Below the pieces are notes generated by a model. It was not told the origin of the DNA and searched no databases. It was given only the letters and a program-made list of their open reading frames with translations. A program made the position numbers and the translations under genes. 64,000 nt of DNA from assembly GCF_000949475.1 (NCBI RefSeq), contig NZ_JRHC01000003.1, positions 1 to 64,000 of the forward strand, in the 5' to 3' direction. Of this stretch, positions 27,635-36,854 are shown piece by piece. Numbering within the stretch: position 1 is the first letter of the stretch; each line of letters opens with the position of its first letter. Source of the DNA: Draconibacterium sediminis. GTDB taxonomy: Bacteria; Bacteroidota; Bacteroidia; Bacteroidales; Prolixibacteraceae.

Positions 27635-29770
27635 TTATTCCTGTTCAACTCCTTTTAATGACAATTGAATGCGTTTGCGTGGGATGTCCAATTCTTTCAC
27701 CCGCACTTTTATGTGTTGGTGCAATTTTACAATTTCGTTGGGATCGGAAATAAAACGATCGGCCATTTCCGAAACATGTATCAGTCCCGACTCTTTAATA
27801 CCCACATCAACAAAAGCTCCAAACTTGGTAATGTTGTTTACAATTCCGGGCAACACCATACCAACCTGCAAATCGGTGATGTTGAAAATACCATCGGCAA
27901 ATTCAAAAACCTTGATTGGTTTTCGCGGGTCGCGGCCCGGTTTCAGCAACTCGTTTTTTATGTCGGTCAGGGTAGGGAGGCCTACTTCAGCAGTCACATA
28001 ATTTTTGAAATCAATTTTCGAGATCAGCTCTTCATTTCTGATCAGGTCTTTTACTTCGCATTTCAGGTCCTTGGCAATTTTCGATACGATTTTGTACGAT
28101 TCCGGATGCACACCTGAATTATCCAACGGATTTTTGGCATCGGGAATTCGCAGGAATCCGGCAGCCTGTTCAAAGGCTTTTGGCCCCATACGTGGCACTT
28201 TCTTTAGTGCGTCGCGCGATTCGAACATGCCGTTCTCTTTTCGATACGTGGTAATGTTTTCAGCCAACTGCGGACCAAGACCCGAAATGTAGGTTAGCAG
28301 GTGTTTGCTGGCGGTATTTAAATTTACGCCAACAGAATTTACACTCACTTCAACAACCGAATCCAGGCTGCTCTTCAGATTTTTCTGATCAACATCGTGC
28401 TGGTATTGCCCAACGCCAATACTTTTCGGGTCGATTTTTACCAGCTCGGCCAGCGGATCCATCAAGCGGCGGCCAATGGAGATGGCCCCACGCACGGTAA
28501 CATCATATTGCGGAAATTCCTGTCGGGCCACCGATGAGGCCGAATAAACCGAAGCGCCATCTTCGCTCACCACGTAAACACGCACCTCGCGGTTGTAACG
28601 TAACTTTTTTATAAAAGCTTCAGTTTCGCGGCTGGCCGTTCCGTTTCCAATGGCAATGGCATCAATCTGGTAAATTTCTACCATCGAGGAAATTTTTTTG
28701 GCCGCCATCTTTTTTTCTTCCTGTGGTTTGTGCGGGTAAATATTTTCGTTGTGCAGCAGGTTTCCCTGTTCATCCAAACAAACTACCTTACAACCAGTAC
28801 GGTAACCCGGATCGATGGCCAGTGTTCGTTTTTGGCCCAGCGGAGGTGCCAGCAGCAACTGTTTCAGGTTTTCGGTAAAAACGTTTATGGCTTCAGTATC
28901 AGCTTTTTCTTTCGATAATTTGGCAAATTCCGTTTCAATCGATGGCTGGATGAGGCGTTTCAAACTATCTTTTACGGCAAGTGCTACCTGTTCCGCACTG
29001 TCGTTGTTTCCTTTTACAAAAAATCGTTCGAGGTTTTCCAGCACCCGCTCTTCATTTGGCGAAATGGAAACACGCAGGAATCCTTCGTTTTCCCCCCTGC
29101 GCATGGCCAGTAACCGGTGCGATGGACATTTTTTCAGCGGTTCGCTCCAATCAAAATAGTCGCGGTATTTGGCGGCCTCTTCTTCTTTTCCTTTAATTAT
29201 TTTTGAGGTGATGTAAGCGCCCAGATCAAAACCTTTACGCACGATATTCCGGGCACGTTCGTTTTCGCTTACCCATTCGGCAATTATATCGCGGGCACCC
29301 GAAAGAGCGTCTTCTACTGATGGTACTTCGTCGTTTAAAAACTGGTTGGCCCGGTATTCAGGATCGCGTTCCAGCTGTTTCATTATAATTTTGGCCAGTG
29401 GTTCCAATCCTTTTTCGCGTGCGATGGTAGCTTTTGTGCGGCGTTTCGGTTTATAGGGCAGGTAAATGTCCTCCAGTTCAACCGAATCAAAACAATCTTC
29501 AATTCGCGATTTCAAATCGGGCGTTAGCTGCCCCTGTTCATCAATGGTTTTCAGAATGGTTTCCTTGCGTTTGGCAAGTTCTGCATACTTATCGTTTTGC
29601 TCTTTAATTTGAAGCACCTGCACTTCGTCGAGACTGCCGGTACGTTCTTTTCGGTAGCGCGAAATAAACGGAACGGTGGCGCCTTCATTCAGTAAATTTA
29701 TGGTGTTTAAAACCTGGGTGGTGTTCAGCCCCAGATTGCGGGCAATAAGATCTATGGTTTTGTTTTGCAT
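27635..29770 (-). CDS. tex: Tex-family transcription accessory protein
   Basis: A 711-residue Tex protein: N-terminal helical HtH region, central YqgF/RNase-H-like fold (TLAIDPGYRTGCKVVCLD), HhH motifs (ISGLGPQLAENI; LKKVPRMGPKAFEQA) and a C-terminal S1 RNA-binding domain (VGMVLPGIVNNITKFGAFVD). It binds nucleic acids and influences transcription. Length and order are complete. First gene of the tex-dipeptidase pair. Confidence 0.95.
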   Translation of the reverse strand: MQNKTIDLIARNLGLNTTQVLNTINLLNEGATVPFISRYRKERTGSLDEVQVLQIKEQNDKYAELAKRKETILKTIDEQGQLTPDLKSRIEDCFDSVELEDIYLPYKPKRRTKATIAREKGLEPLAKIIMKQLERDPEYRANQFLNDEVPSVEDALSGARDIIAEWVSENERARNIVRKGFDLGAYITSKIIKGKEEEAAKYRDYFDWSEPLKKCPSHRLLAMRRGENEGFLRVSISPNEERVLENLERFFVKGNNDSAEQVALAVKDSLKRLIQPSIETEFAKLSKEKADTEAINVFTENLKQLLLAPPLGQKRTLAIDPGYRTGCKVVCLDEQGNLLHNENIYPHKPQEEKKMAAKKISSMVEIYQIDAIAIGNGTASRETEAFIKKLRYNREVRVYVVSEDGASVYSASSVARQEFPQYDVTVRGAISIGRRLMDPLAELVKIDPKSIGVGQYQHDVDQKNLKSSLDSVVEVSVNSVGVNLNTASKHLLTYISGLGPQLAENITTYRKENGMFESRDALKKVPRMGPKAFEQAAGFLRIPDAKNPLDNSGVHPESYKIVSKIAKDLKCEVKDLIRNEELISKIDFKNYVTAEVGLPTLTDIKNELLKPGRDPRKPIKVFEFADGIFNITDLQVGMVLPGIVNNITKFGAFVDVGIKESGLIHVSEMADRFISDPNEIVKLHQHIKVRVKELDIPRKRIQLSLKGVEQE

Positions 29771-29830
29771 ATTTCGTTTTCTTGAATCGCAAAGGTAGAC
29801 AAGGAACTTTTCATTTCAAAAGAAGATGAC

Positions 29831-29867
29831 AAAACAAAAAAACCACCCGGGGCTTTCCGAGTGGTTT
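29831..29867 (-). terminator. Terminator for the secreted hypothetical (minus strand)
   Basis: Stem AAACCACCCGG pairing with CCGAGTGGTTT, with T-run on the minus strand; 24 bases past the stop codon. Confidence 0.85.
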
Positions 29868-29890
29868 GCAGTTAACTACGAAAATTTACG

Positions 29891-30481
29891 CTATTTCCGT
29901 AAAGTAAAAATATGGTCTTTAAAATCGTCGGTAACTACAACGCGGTATTCGCCGCTCGTTAAGTTCGATATGTCGTAGCTTTTATGAATCGTTAATTTTT
30001 TACCCAGGTTATACCCATAAACATGTTCTCCGTTTTTATAAATGTTCAGGAAAACACCTTTTTGTGCCGTATTTAGAAAGGAAACATTCAGTTGACCGTT
30101 ATCCAGTTTCATATACGGTTCATATAAATGTTGTACATTTTCGGTGGTAATTTTACTGTCCGAAACCATTATTTTGTTATTCAGACTTTGGTTGCCGTAA
30201 TTGATACAAATGCAGTAGGTGCCGTTACCCAATGCTGAAAAATCAAGATTTTCGTTGTAACTGGCCAGTTTTTTTGTGGTTTTGTGAAAGAAGACCACTG
30301 CGTTGTTTTCATTCGTGACTGTAATCTCGAAAGTTTTGGGAACGTTGGAGTTGAATGCCAGTAAGGCAGCTTCATTTCCGTTTTGCGAAATCTCCATTTT
30401 CGGAAGGTCGGTGGCGCCTGCATATAACGCTGCTACAGAGAATAATACAAACATTTTTAAGAATAAGAACCTTGTTTTCAT
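29891..30481 (-). CDS. Secreted hypothetical protein
   Basis: A 196-residue protein with a signal peptide ending near ALYAGA. The mature part is predicted beta-rich and looks like two small beta-sandwich or T9SS-type sorting-like modules (SYDISNLTSGEYRVVVTDD resembles Por/Secre-tail style wording, with FTLRK at the C-terminus). No enzyme motif. Monocistronic, with its own terminator. Confidence 0.72.
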   Translation of the reverse strand: MKTRFLFLKMFVLFSVAALYAGATDLPKMEISQNGNEAALLAFNSNVPKTFEITVTNENNAVVFFHKTTKKLASYNENLDFSALGNGTYCICINYGNQSLNNKIMVSDSKITTENVQHLYEPYMKLDNGQLNVSFLNTAQKGVFLNIYKNGEHVYGYNLGKKLTIHKSYDISNLTSGEYRVVVTDDFKDHIFTLRK

Positions 30482-30675
30482 GTTGCGTTTTTTGGATTAT
30501 TGATTGCAAAAATAAATAAAGACCTAAGAGTCTTTAATGCAATTTACGACGATTATGTCTTAAATACAATGGTTGGCGAAATATTATTTAGGTGAAAACC
30601 AGATTGTTAGGGTGGAATAAGGGCTGGTTTTAAGATGTTGCCGACACAAATGTTTAAAAAGCAGGAAAGCGATGA

Positions 30676-30715
30676 AAATAAAAAACCGCTCTGCACAGGA
30701 TATACAGAGCGGTTT
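30676..30715 (-). terminator. Terminator for the beta-barrel gene (minus strand)
   Basis: Perfect 11-bp stem AAACCGCTCTG/CAGAGCGGTTT, loop of 11 nt, T-run on the minus strand. Confidence 0.9.
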
Positions 30716-30739
30716 CATGTTAAATTACTGGTTACTAAT

Positions 30740-31429
30740 CTAGAAACTCAAACCAACGGTAAAATTGGTACACGGAAGCTTCGATTTTTTTTCGGATCCA
30801 AGGTTATCCGAAAACTCCGCATCTACGAATTGTTGCAGATATACCCCCGGATAATCATCGCTTTCCAGTTCTGAGCTGATGGTGTTAAATTCCACACCAA
30901 GCATCAATTTTCCGTAACGAATGTTTAAACCGGTTGAAAATCCAAAATCAACTGTACCCAGAAAAAAGTCCTCGGCATCGTCAATCATATCTGAATAATA
31001 GATTACCGCTCCTGTTGCCCATGCACAATCAAGTTTTGTATAAACATCAAATTCCAGTTTATCCACCGGACTGTAAGTAAAAGACGGCCCAATTTTCGAC
31101 CCGGCACGAAGAACACCGAGGCTACCGCCATTCACATCATCTTCATTTTCGAAATTATGGAAAACGGTATATAGGTAGTCTACATTAATACCTAGCGCCA
31201 TATCGTTGCGATTTATAACGCGTTTAAGCAAAAATATCGATCCCAACTCAAAATTGGCTCCTGCCTTTGATGTAATACCCAGGTCGTTCCAGTCCTGTTC
31301 CTCCAATCCGAATTGTTTCCACGAAGGACTCGAATACCCGAAACGGAAATAGAATTGATTGTCGAGGTTTTGCCCGAAGCTTATAATGGACACAAGAATA
31401 AATAATACAGTGAAAGTTGCTTTTTTCAT
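30740..31429 (-). CDS. Outer-membrane beta-barrel-like protein
   Basis: A 229-residue protein with a signal peptide (cleavage after FGQ). Alternating short beta-strands and a C-terminal strand ending FTVGLSF are typical of small outer-membrane barrels or outer-membrane channel-like proteins. No specific family recognised. Own promoter region shared with divergent ffh, own terminator. Confidence 0.75.
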   Translation of the reverse strand: MKKATFTVLFILVSIISFGQNLDNQFYFRFGYSSPSWKQFGLEEQDWNDLGITSKAGANFELGSIFLLKRVINRNDMALGINVDYLYTVFHNFENEDDVNGGSLGVLRAGSKIGPSFTYSPVDKLEFDVYTKLDCAWATGAVIYYSDMIDDAEDFFLGTVDFGFSTGLNIRYGKLMLGVEFNTISSELESDDYPGVYLQQFVDAEFSDNLGSEKKSKLPCTNFTVGLSF

Positions 31430-31627
31430 GTTCGTTGTAAATTTTAATATATGGTTAAACTTAAAAGCGTATTTGTTCTGAAATAATAGTTTGCGTTTAC
31501 AAGTTATGATAATCTGAGTTAATATGAAAATAGAAATTTGCCCCGCAGTTTTGTGCCCGTTTTTTAGAAATCAAAAATGCTTTTTCTTTTTGCTTCTATT
31601 TCCTTTCATCTTTTGTGTTGTTTTTGC

Positions 31628-31635
31628 TATTTTTG
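31628..31635 (+). promoter_or_regulatory. -7 promoter box (TATTTTTG) for ffh
   Basis: Exact TAnnTTTG match 29 bases before the ffh ATG. Confidence 0.55.
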
Positions 31636-31663
31636 CACCTCATTTTCAAAAAGAAGTAAAAGC

Positions 31664-33004
31664 ATGTTTGATAATTTAAGCGACAGGCTGGAGAAGTCCT
31701 TCAAACTACTGAAAGGGCAGGGGAAAATTACCGAGATCAATGTGGCGGAAACGCTAAAAGATATTCGTCGTGCCTTATTGGATGCCGACGTTAACTTTAA
31801 AATTGCCAAAAAATTTACCGACGACGTAAAAGTCAAAGCTTTGGGGCAGGATGTTTTGTCTGCCGTAAAACCAGGGCAGATGATGGTGAAGATCGTAAAA
31901 GACGAGCTGGCAGAATTGATGGGAGGTACTTTTGCCGATATCAAGCTTGAGAATAAACCGGCAGTAATTCTGATGTCGGGTTTACAAGGTTCGGGAAAAA
32001 CAACTTTCTCCGGAAAGCTGGCAAATATGCTGAAAAGCAAAAAAGGCCGTCATCCGCTGCTGGTGGCATGCGACGTTTATCGTCCGGCTGCAATCGATCA
32101 GTTGAAAGTTTTGGGCGAGCAGATAAAGGTTCCGGTTTATACCGAAGAAGGAAACTTGGATCCGGTGAAAATTGCCAAAGCAGCAATTCAACATGCAAAA
32201 GCAAATGGCAACGACGTGGTGATTGTAGATACCGCCGGTCGTTTGGCAGTAGACGAGCAGATGATGAACGAGATTTCTGCAGTGAAGAAAGCAATCAATC
32301 CGGATGAAATTCTGTTTGTTGTTGACTCGATGACTGGTCAGGATGCCGTAAACACAGCAAAAGAGTTTAACGACCGTCTCGATTTCGACGGTGTTGTTCT
32401 TACCAAACTCGATGGTGATACCCGCGGTGGTGCGGCGTTATCAATTCGTGCGGTGGTTGAGAAGCCAATTAAGTTTGTGGGTACCGGCGAAAAAGTTGAT
32501 GCACTCGACGTTTTCCACCCCGATCGTATGGCTGACCGTATTTTGGGAATGGGTGATATTGTTTCGCTGGTTGAAAAAGCCCAGGAACAATTTGATGAAG
32601 AAGAAGCAAAACGCCTGCAGAAAAAACTGCAGAAAAATACATTTGATTTTAACGATTTCCTGAAACAGATTAGCCAGATTAAAAAGATGGGTAACCTGAA
32701 AGATGTGATGGGAATGATTCCGGGCATGGGAAAAGCGTTAAAAGGGATGGATATTGACGATGATGCATTTAAGCACATCGAAGCAATTATTTACTCGATG
32801 ACACCGGCTGAGCGGGAAAATCCATCGCTGATTAACGGAGGCCGCAGAAAACGTATTGCCAACGGTTCGGGAACCGATATCCAGGAAGTAAACCGTTTGT
32901 TGAAACAGTTTAGCGAAACACGTAAAATGATGCGTATGGTGTCGCAGGGGAAAAACGTTCAGCGTATGATGAGCGGCATGCAGGGACAGGGACGGAAGTT
33001 CTAG
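31664..33004 (+). CDS. ffh: Signal recognition particle protein Ffh
   Basis: 446 residues from the ATG at 31664, which gives the standard N-terminus [14 protein letters not shown]; the upstream in-frame ATG at 31577 lies before the promoter box. N domain, then G domain with [20 protein letters not shown] and TKLDGD, then a Met-rich M domain ([30 protein letters not shown]) that binds 4.5S RNA and signal peptides. Targets inner-membrane proteins co-translationally with FtsY. Complete and essential. Confidence 0.97.
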   Translation: MFDNLSDRLEKSFKLLKGQGKITEINVAETLKDIRRALLDADVNFKIAKKFTDDVKVKALGQDVLSAVKPGQMMVKIVKDELAELMGGTFADIKLENKPAVILMSGLQGSGKTTFSGKLANMLKSKKGRHPLLVACDVYRPAAIDQLKVLGEQIKVPVYTEEGNLDPVKIAKAAIQHAKANGNDVVIVDTAGRLAVDEQMMNEISAVKKAINPDEILFVVDSMTGQDAVNTAKEFNDRLDFDGVVLTKLDGDTRGGAALSIRAVVEKPIKFVGTGEKVDALDVFHPDRMADRILGMGDIVSLVEKAQEQFDEEEAKRLQKKLQKNTFDFNDFLKQISQIKKMGNLKDVMGMIPGMGKALKGMDIDDDAFKHIEAIIYSMTPAERENPSLINGGRRKRIANGSGTDIQEVNRLLKQFSETRKMMRMVSQGKNVQRMMSGMQGQGRKF

Positions 33005-33011
33005 AAAACCC

Positions 33012-33036
33012 CTCGCAAAGGCGCAGAGTCGCAAAG
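33012..33036. repeat. Family A repeat, left copy flanking the GxxExxY gene
   Basis: Begins CTCGCAAAGGCGC. Together with 33436-33460 it forms an inverted pair (13 bp perfect core, about 21 of 25 positions matching) around one gene. Confidence 0.8.
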
Positions 33037-33053
33037 AAAAACAAGAACAAGGG

Positions 33054-33434
33054 ATGACAGAAAATGAAATTTCAAAGATAATTGTCAACACTTGTTATGA
33101 GATACATGTTGAACTTGGACCAGGATTACTTGAGTCGGTTTATGAAGAGATTTTATACCTTGAGCTAAAAAGCCAGGGATTAAAAGTCGAAAGACAAAAA
33201 CCAGTGCAAGTTGTCTGGAAGGACCAAATTGTTGGAGAAGGTTTTCGATCAGATTTGATTGTTGAGAATAGGGTTATTGTCGAATTGAAATCGGTCGAAG
33301 CTGTTGCTCCTGTTCATAAGAAACAGTTACTGACCTATCTCAAGCTAACTGATCTAAAACTTGGTCTCTTAATTAACTTTAATGAGACGCTGATAAAAAA
33401 CGGAATAACACGAATTGTAAACAAACTTTTATAA
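33054..33434 (+). CDS. GxxExxY protein (PD-(D/E)XK-like)
   Basis: A 126-residue protein with the family signature: [17 protein letters not shown] gives GxxExxY, followed by [19 protein letters not shown], which supplies a D-(x)n-ExK nuclease-like active site, and [19 protein letters not shown]. The biological role of this small nuclease-fold family is unknown. It is bracketed by inverted 25-bp repeats and inserted between ffh and folD. Base composition is slightly more AT-rich than the flanks, consistent with acquisition as a small mobile unit. Confidence 0.9.
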   Translation: MTENEISKIIVNTCYEIHVELGPGLLESVYEEILYLELKSQGLKVERQKPVQVVWKDQIVGEGFRSDLIVENRVIVELKSVEAVAPVHKKQLLTYLKLTDLKLGLLINFNETLIKNGITRIVNKLL

Positions 33435-33435
33435 A

Positions 33436-33460
33436 CTTGGCGTTTTTGCGCCTTTGCGAG
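33436..33460. repeat. Family A repeat, right copy (inverted)
   Basis: Ends GCGCCTTTGCGAG, the exact complement of the left copy's first 13 bases. Lies between the GxxExxY stop codon and folD. Confidence 0.8.
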
Positions 33461-33472
33461 AAATTAAACAAC

Positions 33473-34348
33473 ATGAATTTGATCGACGGAAATAAAGTTG
33501 CTGCTGAAATCAAGCAGGAAATAGCAGAAGAGGTTAAACAAATAATCGACAACGGAGGAAAACAACCTCATTTGGCAGCTATTTTGGTTGGTCATGATGG
33601 TGGTAGCGAAACCTATGTTGCTTACAAAATTAAAGACTGTGAGGCGGTAGGTTTTAAGTCTTCGCTGATTCGTTATGAAGACGATGTTACCGAAGAAGAA
33701 TTGCTTGCCAAGGTTGAGGAATTGAATAATGACGACGATTTGGACGGTTTTATTGTTCAGTTGCCACTGCCAAAACATATTTCGGAGCAAAAAGTAATTG
33801 AAGCAATCGATCCGAGAAAAGATGTTGACGGATTTCACCCGATAAACGTTGGACGTATGGTAATTGGTCTGCCGTCGTTTGTATCAGCAACTCCATACGG
33901 AATTGTTGAATTGCTGAAACGTTACAACATCGAAACCAGCGGTAAAAACTGTGTGGTTTTAGGCCGTAGTAATATTGTTGGCCGACCGATGAGCGTGTTG
34001 ATGTCGCAGAAAGCGATTAACGCCACAGTAACAGTTGCACACAGCCGCACTGCCAACCTTAAAGAGGTTTGTGCCAATGCCGACATTTTAATCGTAGCAA
34101 TGGGAGTTCCTGAGTTTGTAACCGCTGATATGGTTAAAGAAGGAGCTGTTGTTATCGACGTGGGAACTACACGTGTAAAATCAGATAAAACAAAATCGGG
34201 ATGGAAACTGAAAGGCGATGTTTTGTATGATGAGGTAGCTCCAAAATGTTCGTACATCACTCCGGTTCCGGGTGGAGTAGGACCGATGACACGTACCTCG
34301 TTGTTGTTAAATACCTTGCTGTCGGCAAAAAAAGAGATCTATAAATAA
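33473..34348 (+). CDS. folD: Bifunctional methylenetetrahydrofolate dehydrogenase/cyclohydrolase FolD
   Basis: 291 residues from the ATG at 33473, which restores the normal N-terminus ([16 protein letters not shown]); the longer frame from 33437 runs through the repeat. Signatures: [14 protein letters not shown] with the catalytic Lys, [23 protein letters not shown], and the NADP site [14 protein letters not shown]. It interconverts 5,10-methylene-, methenyl- and 10-formyl-THF. A strong terminator follows. Confidence 0.97.
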   Translation: MNLIDGNKVAAEIKQEIAEEVKQIIDNGGKQPHLAAILVGHDGGSETYVAYKIKDCEAVGFKSSLIRYEDDVTEEELLAKVEELNNDDDLDGFIVQLPLPKHISEQKVIEAIDPRKDVDGFHPINVGRMVIGLPSFVSATPYGIVELLKRYNIETSGKNCVVLGRSNIVGRPMSVLMSQKAINATVTVAHSRTANLKEVCANADILIVAMGVPEFVTADMVKEGAVVIDVGTTRVKSDKTKSGWKLKGDVLYDEVAPKCSYITPVPGGVGPMTRTSLLLNTLLSAKKEIYK

Positions 34349-34366
34349 AACGATATACTTCTATTG

Positions 34367-34397
34367 AAAGGGGACATTGATGTGTCCCCTTTTTTTA
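34367..34397 (+). terminator. Strong terminator after folD
   Basis: Perfect stem AAAGGGGACA/TGTCCCCTTT, 6-nt loop, T-run. Confidence 0.93.
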
Positions 34398-34516
34398 TGC
34401 TGTTTACCAAACGGTTAGATTTGGAAATTTGTTTGTAGAACCAATATAAATAGCATTTTTTGCCATCGAATAAAACTGCTACGTGACAGTTTCTGAATAT
34501 TTGTCAAATATTTTTC

Positions 34517-34524
34517 TATTTTTG
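34517..34524 (+). promoter_or_regulatory. -7 promoter box (TATTTTTG) for the PUR-family gene
   Basis: Exact TAnnTTTG; a TTTG at 34500-34503 could be the upstream element. Start codon at 34561. Confidence 0.55.
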
Positions 34525-34560
34525 AAACCTGACTAAGTCCAAAAACCAAAAAATTGAAGA

Positions 34561-34953
34561 ATGGAAAGTGGTGATACTAACGAGGGAGCTAAGTTTAAAG
34601 ACAGCAAATTCAAGCAAGAGATTCATTCGAAAGTTATTCGTGCAGGAAAAAGAACTTATTTTTTCGATGTAAAAAGCACTCGAAATGATGAGTACTACTT
34701 AACCATTACCGAAAGCAAAAAGCGCTTTGGCGAAAACGGTAAATATTCGTACGAGAAACACAAAATCTTTTTATACAGGGAAGACTTCACCAAGTTCATC
34801 GAAAGTCTGCAGGAAGTAGTTGATTTTATTCATGGCAAACAACCTGAAGAGATAAGAGAGGACGTTGAAGCACAAGCCGATACAGAGGAAGTTGCTGAAG
34901 AGGAAGAAGTTTCGGTTAAAGACTACACCAACGTAGAGTTTGAAGACATTTAA
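34561..34953 (+). CDS. DUF3276 / PUR-alpha-like nucleic-acid-binding protein
   Basis: A 130-residue protein. Residues about 20-95 form a single PUR repeat (IHSKVIRAGKRTYFFDVKS, YYLTITESKKRF, IFLYREDFTKFIESL), the DUF3276 domain typical of Bacteroidota. PUR proteins bind single-stranded purine-rich DNA or RNA. The tail (95-130) is acidic and probably disordered. Own promoter, convergent with the ABC-F gene. Confidence 0.92.
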   Translation: MESGDTNEGAKFKDSKFKQEIHSKVIRAGKRTYFFDVKSTRNDEYYLTITESKKRFGENGKYSYEKHKIFLYREDFTKFIESLQEVVDFIHGKQPEEIREDVEAQADTEEVAEEEEVSVKDYTNVEFEDI

Positions 34954-34964
34954 GCCGTAATTTT

Positions 34965-36851
34965 TTACCCCAATTCACTTAATTCCAGCCAACGTAATTC
35001 TTTTTCGTCAAGCTGCGATTTCATGTCGTCTAATTGCAACGATTTTTCGTATAATTCGTCGTGGTTCAAGGTGCCTGAATTGAGCAAATCTTCCAACTCA
35101 CCAATCTGCTCTTCCAGTTCAGGAATTTCATTTTCCAGCTGCTCAAACTCACGTTTTTCTTTAAACGATAATTTCTTTTTTGTTTGCGTTTGAGCAGGTT
35201 TAGCAGCAGTTTCCAATTTTGCTTTGGCTTCAGCTTTCTTTTTTGCCTCTTGTTTGGCCTTTATTTGTTCCTCTTCTTCTACTTTGTTGCGGTATACGGT
35301 ATAATTCCCCGGGAAGTCAGTAATCGCCCCTTCGCCCTCAAAGACAAAAAGGTGATCCACAATTTTATCCATAAAAAAGCGGTCGTGCGAAACCACTACC
35401 ACACAACCTGCAAACGACTGCAAATAATCTTCGAGCACGTTCAGCGTCATAATATCCAGGTCGTTGGTTGGTTCATCAAGAATCAGGAAATTCGGATTTT
35501 GCATGAGCACTGTGCACAGGTATAAACGGCGCTGCTCGCCACCACTCAGCTTTTCAATATAATTGTATTGCGTTTCCGGCGGGAATAGAAAATGCGTCAA
35601 CATTTGTGTGGCGCTCATTTTCGTTCCATCCTCAAAATGAATGAACTCGGCAATTTTTTGAACCGCTTCAATTACTTTTTCCTGCGGATCGAAAGCAATT
35701 CCTTCCTGGCGGTAGTAGCCAAATTTTATCGTTTGGCCAATTTCTATGGCACCCGAATCGGGCGTTAATGTTTGCGTTAAAAGGTTCAGGAAAGTCGATT
35801 TACCGGTACCGTTTTTACCCACAATTCCAACTTTTTCGAAACGTTGAAATTTATACGAAAAATCTTCGATCAGTTTAACTCCGGGGAACGATTTTGAAAC
35901 ATGTTCCAGCTCAACAATCTTTTTACCCAAGCGCGCCGATTTCACGCTCATTTCCACCTTATCATCGCGAATATTCTGCGAGGCTTTGTCTTTCAGTTCC
36001 TGAAACGCATCAACACGATATTTTGCTTTATGGCTCCGAGCTTTAGGCATGCGGCGCATCCATTCAATTTCGGTACGCATCAGGTTTTTGGCTTTGGAAA
36101 TGCTGGCCTGTTGCATGGCAATTCGTTCTTCGCGTTTCTCCAAAAAATACGAGTAATTGCCCTGGTAACGGTAAATTTGGTTGTCCTCCATTTCGATGAT
36201 CTCGTTACAAACGCGATCAAGAAAATAGCGGTCGTGCGTTACCATTAACAAAGTAGATCTTGTTTTTTCAAGGTAAGCTTCCAGCCATTCAATCATTTCC
36301 AGATCAAGGTGGTTGGTTGGCTCGTCAAGAATCACCAAATCGGGTTGGTTGATCAGCACTTTAGCCAGTGCCAGTCGTTTCTGCTGCCCCCCCGAAAGTT
36401 CTGAAACTTTCTGCTCCAGGAAATTGATCTTTAGCTCAGTCAGGATTTGCTTAATTTCCACTTCGATAGCCCAGGCATTTAGCTCGTCCATTTTTGCCGA
36501 AATAGCAGTAATCTCATCCTGTTTGTTGTGGGCCACAGCCAGCTCGAAAGCTTTTACGGTTTTTATCTTTTCGTTGTCGCTTTCAAAAACCTCCTCAATT
36601 ACGGTGTTGTTTGGGTTCAAGTCAGGAATCTGCTCAAAATAGCCCATTTTAACATCGTTGGTGAGGGTGATCACACCTTCATCGGGCGATTCTTTTCCGG
36701 CCAGAAGATCGAGCAGGGAAGATTTTCCTGTTCCGTTTTTTGCAATAAGCGCAACTTTTGCTCCTTCAAAAACAGTAAAGGAAATATTCTCAAAAAGCAT
36801 TAACTCTCCCCAACGTTTCGAGAGGTTTTCAGCTTGTATAAATGGTTTCAT
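34965..36851 (-). CDS. ABC-F family ATPase (Uup-like)
   Basis: A 628-residue soluble protein with two ABC domains and no membrane segments: Walker A KNGTGKSSLLDLL and VGKNGTGKSTFLNLL, signature LSGGQQKRLALAKVL and LSGGEQRRLYLCTVL, Walker B LVILDEPTNHLD and FLILDEPTNDLD. The inter-domain linker and a C-terminal Lys/Glu-rich coiled coil (about 535-628) match Uup-type ABC-F proteins, which act on ribosomes or branched DNA. Its start is three bases after the stop of the beta-lactamase-like gene upstream. Confidence 0.93.
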   Translation of the reverse strand: MKPFIQAENLSKRWGELMLFENISFTVFEGAKVALIAKNGTGKSSLLDLLAGKESPDEGVITLTNDVKMGYFEQIPDLNPNNTVIEEVFESDNEKIKTVKAFELAVAHNKQDEITAISAKMDELNAWAIEVEIKQILTELKINFLEQKVSELSGGQQKRLALAKVLINQPDLVILDEPTNHLDLEMIEWLEAYLEKTRSTLLMVTHDRYFLDRVCNEIIEMEDNQIYRYQGNYSYFLEKREERIAMQQASISKAKNLMRTEIEWMRRMPKARSHKAKYRVDAFQELKDKASQNIRDDKVEMSVKSARLGKKIVELEHVSKSFPGVKLIEDFSYKFQRFEKVGIVGKNGTGKSTFLNLLTQTLTPDSGAIEIGQTIKFGYYRQEGIAFDPQEKVIEAVQKIAEFIHFEDGTKMSATQMLTHFLFPPETQYNYIEKLSGGEQRRLYLCTVLMQNPNFLILDEPTNDLDIMTLNVLEDYLQSFAGCVVVVSHDRFFMDKIVDHLFVFEGEGAITDFPGNYTVYRNKVEEEEQIKAKQEAKKKAEAKAKLETAAKPAQTQTKKKLSFKEKREFEQLENEIPELEEQIGELEDLLNSGTLNHDELYEKSLQLDDMKSQLDEKELRWLELSELG

Positions 36852-36854
36852 GAT

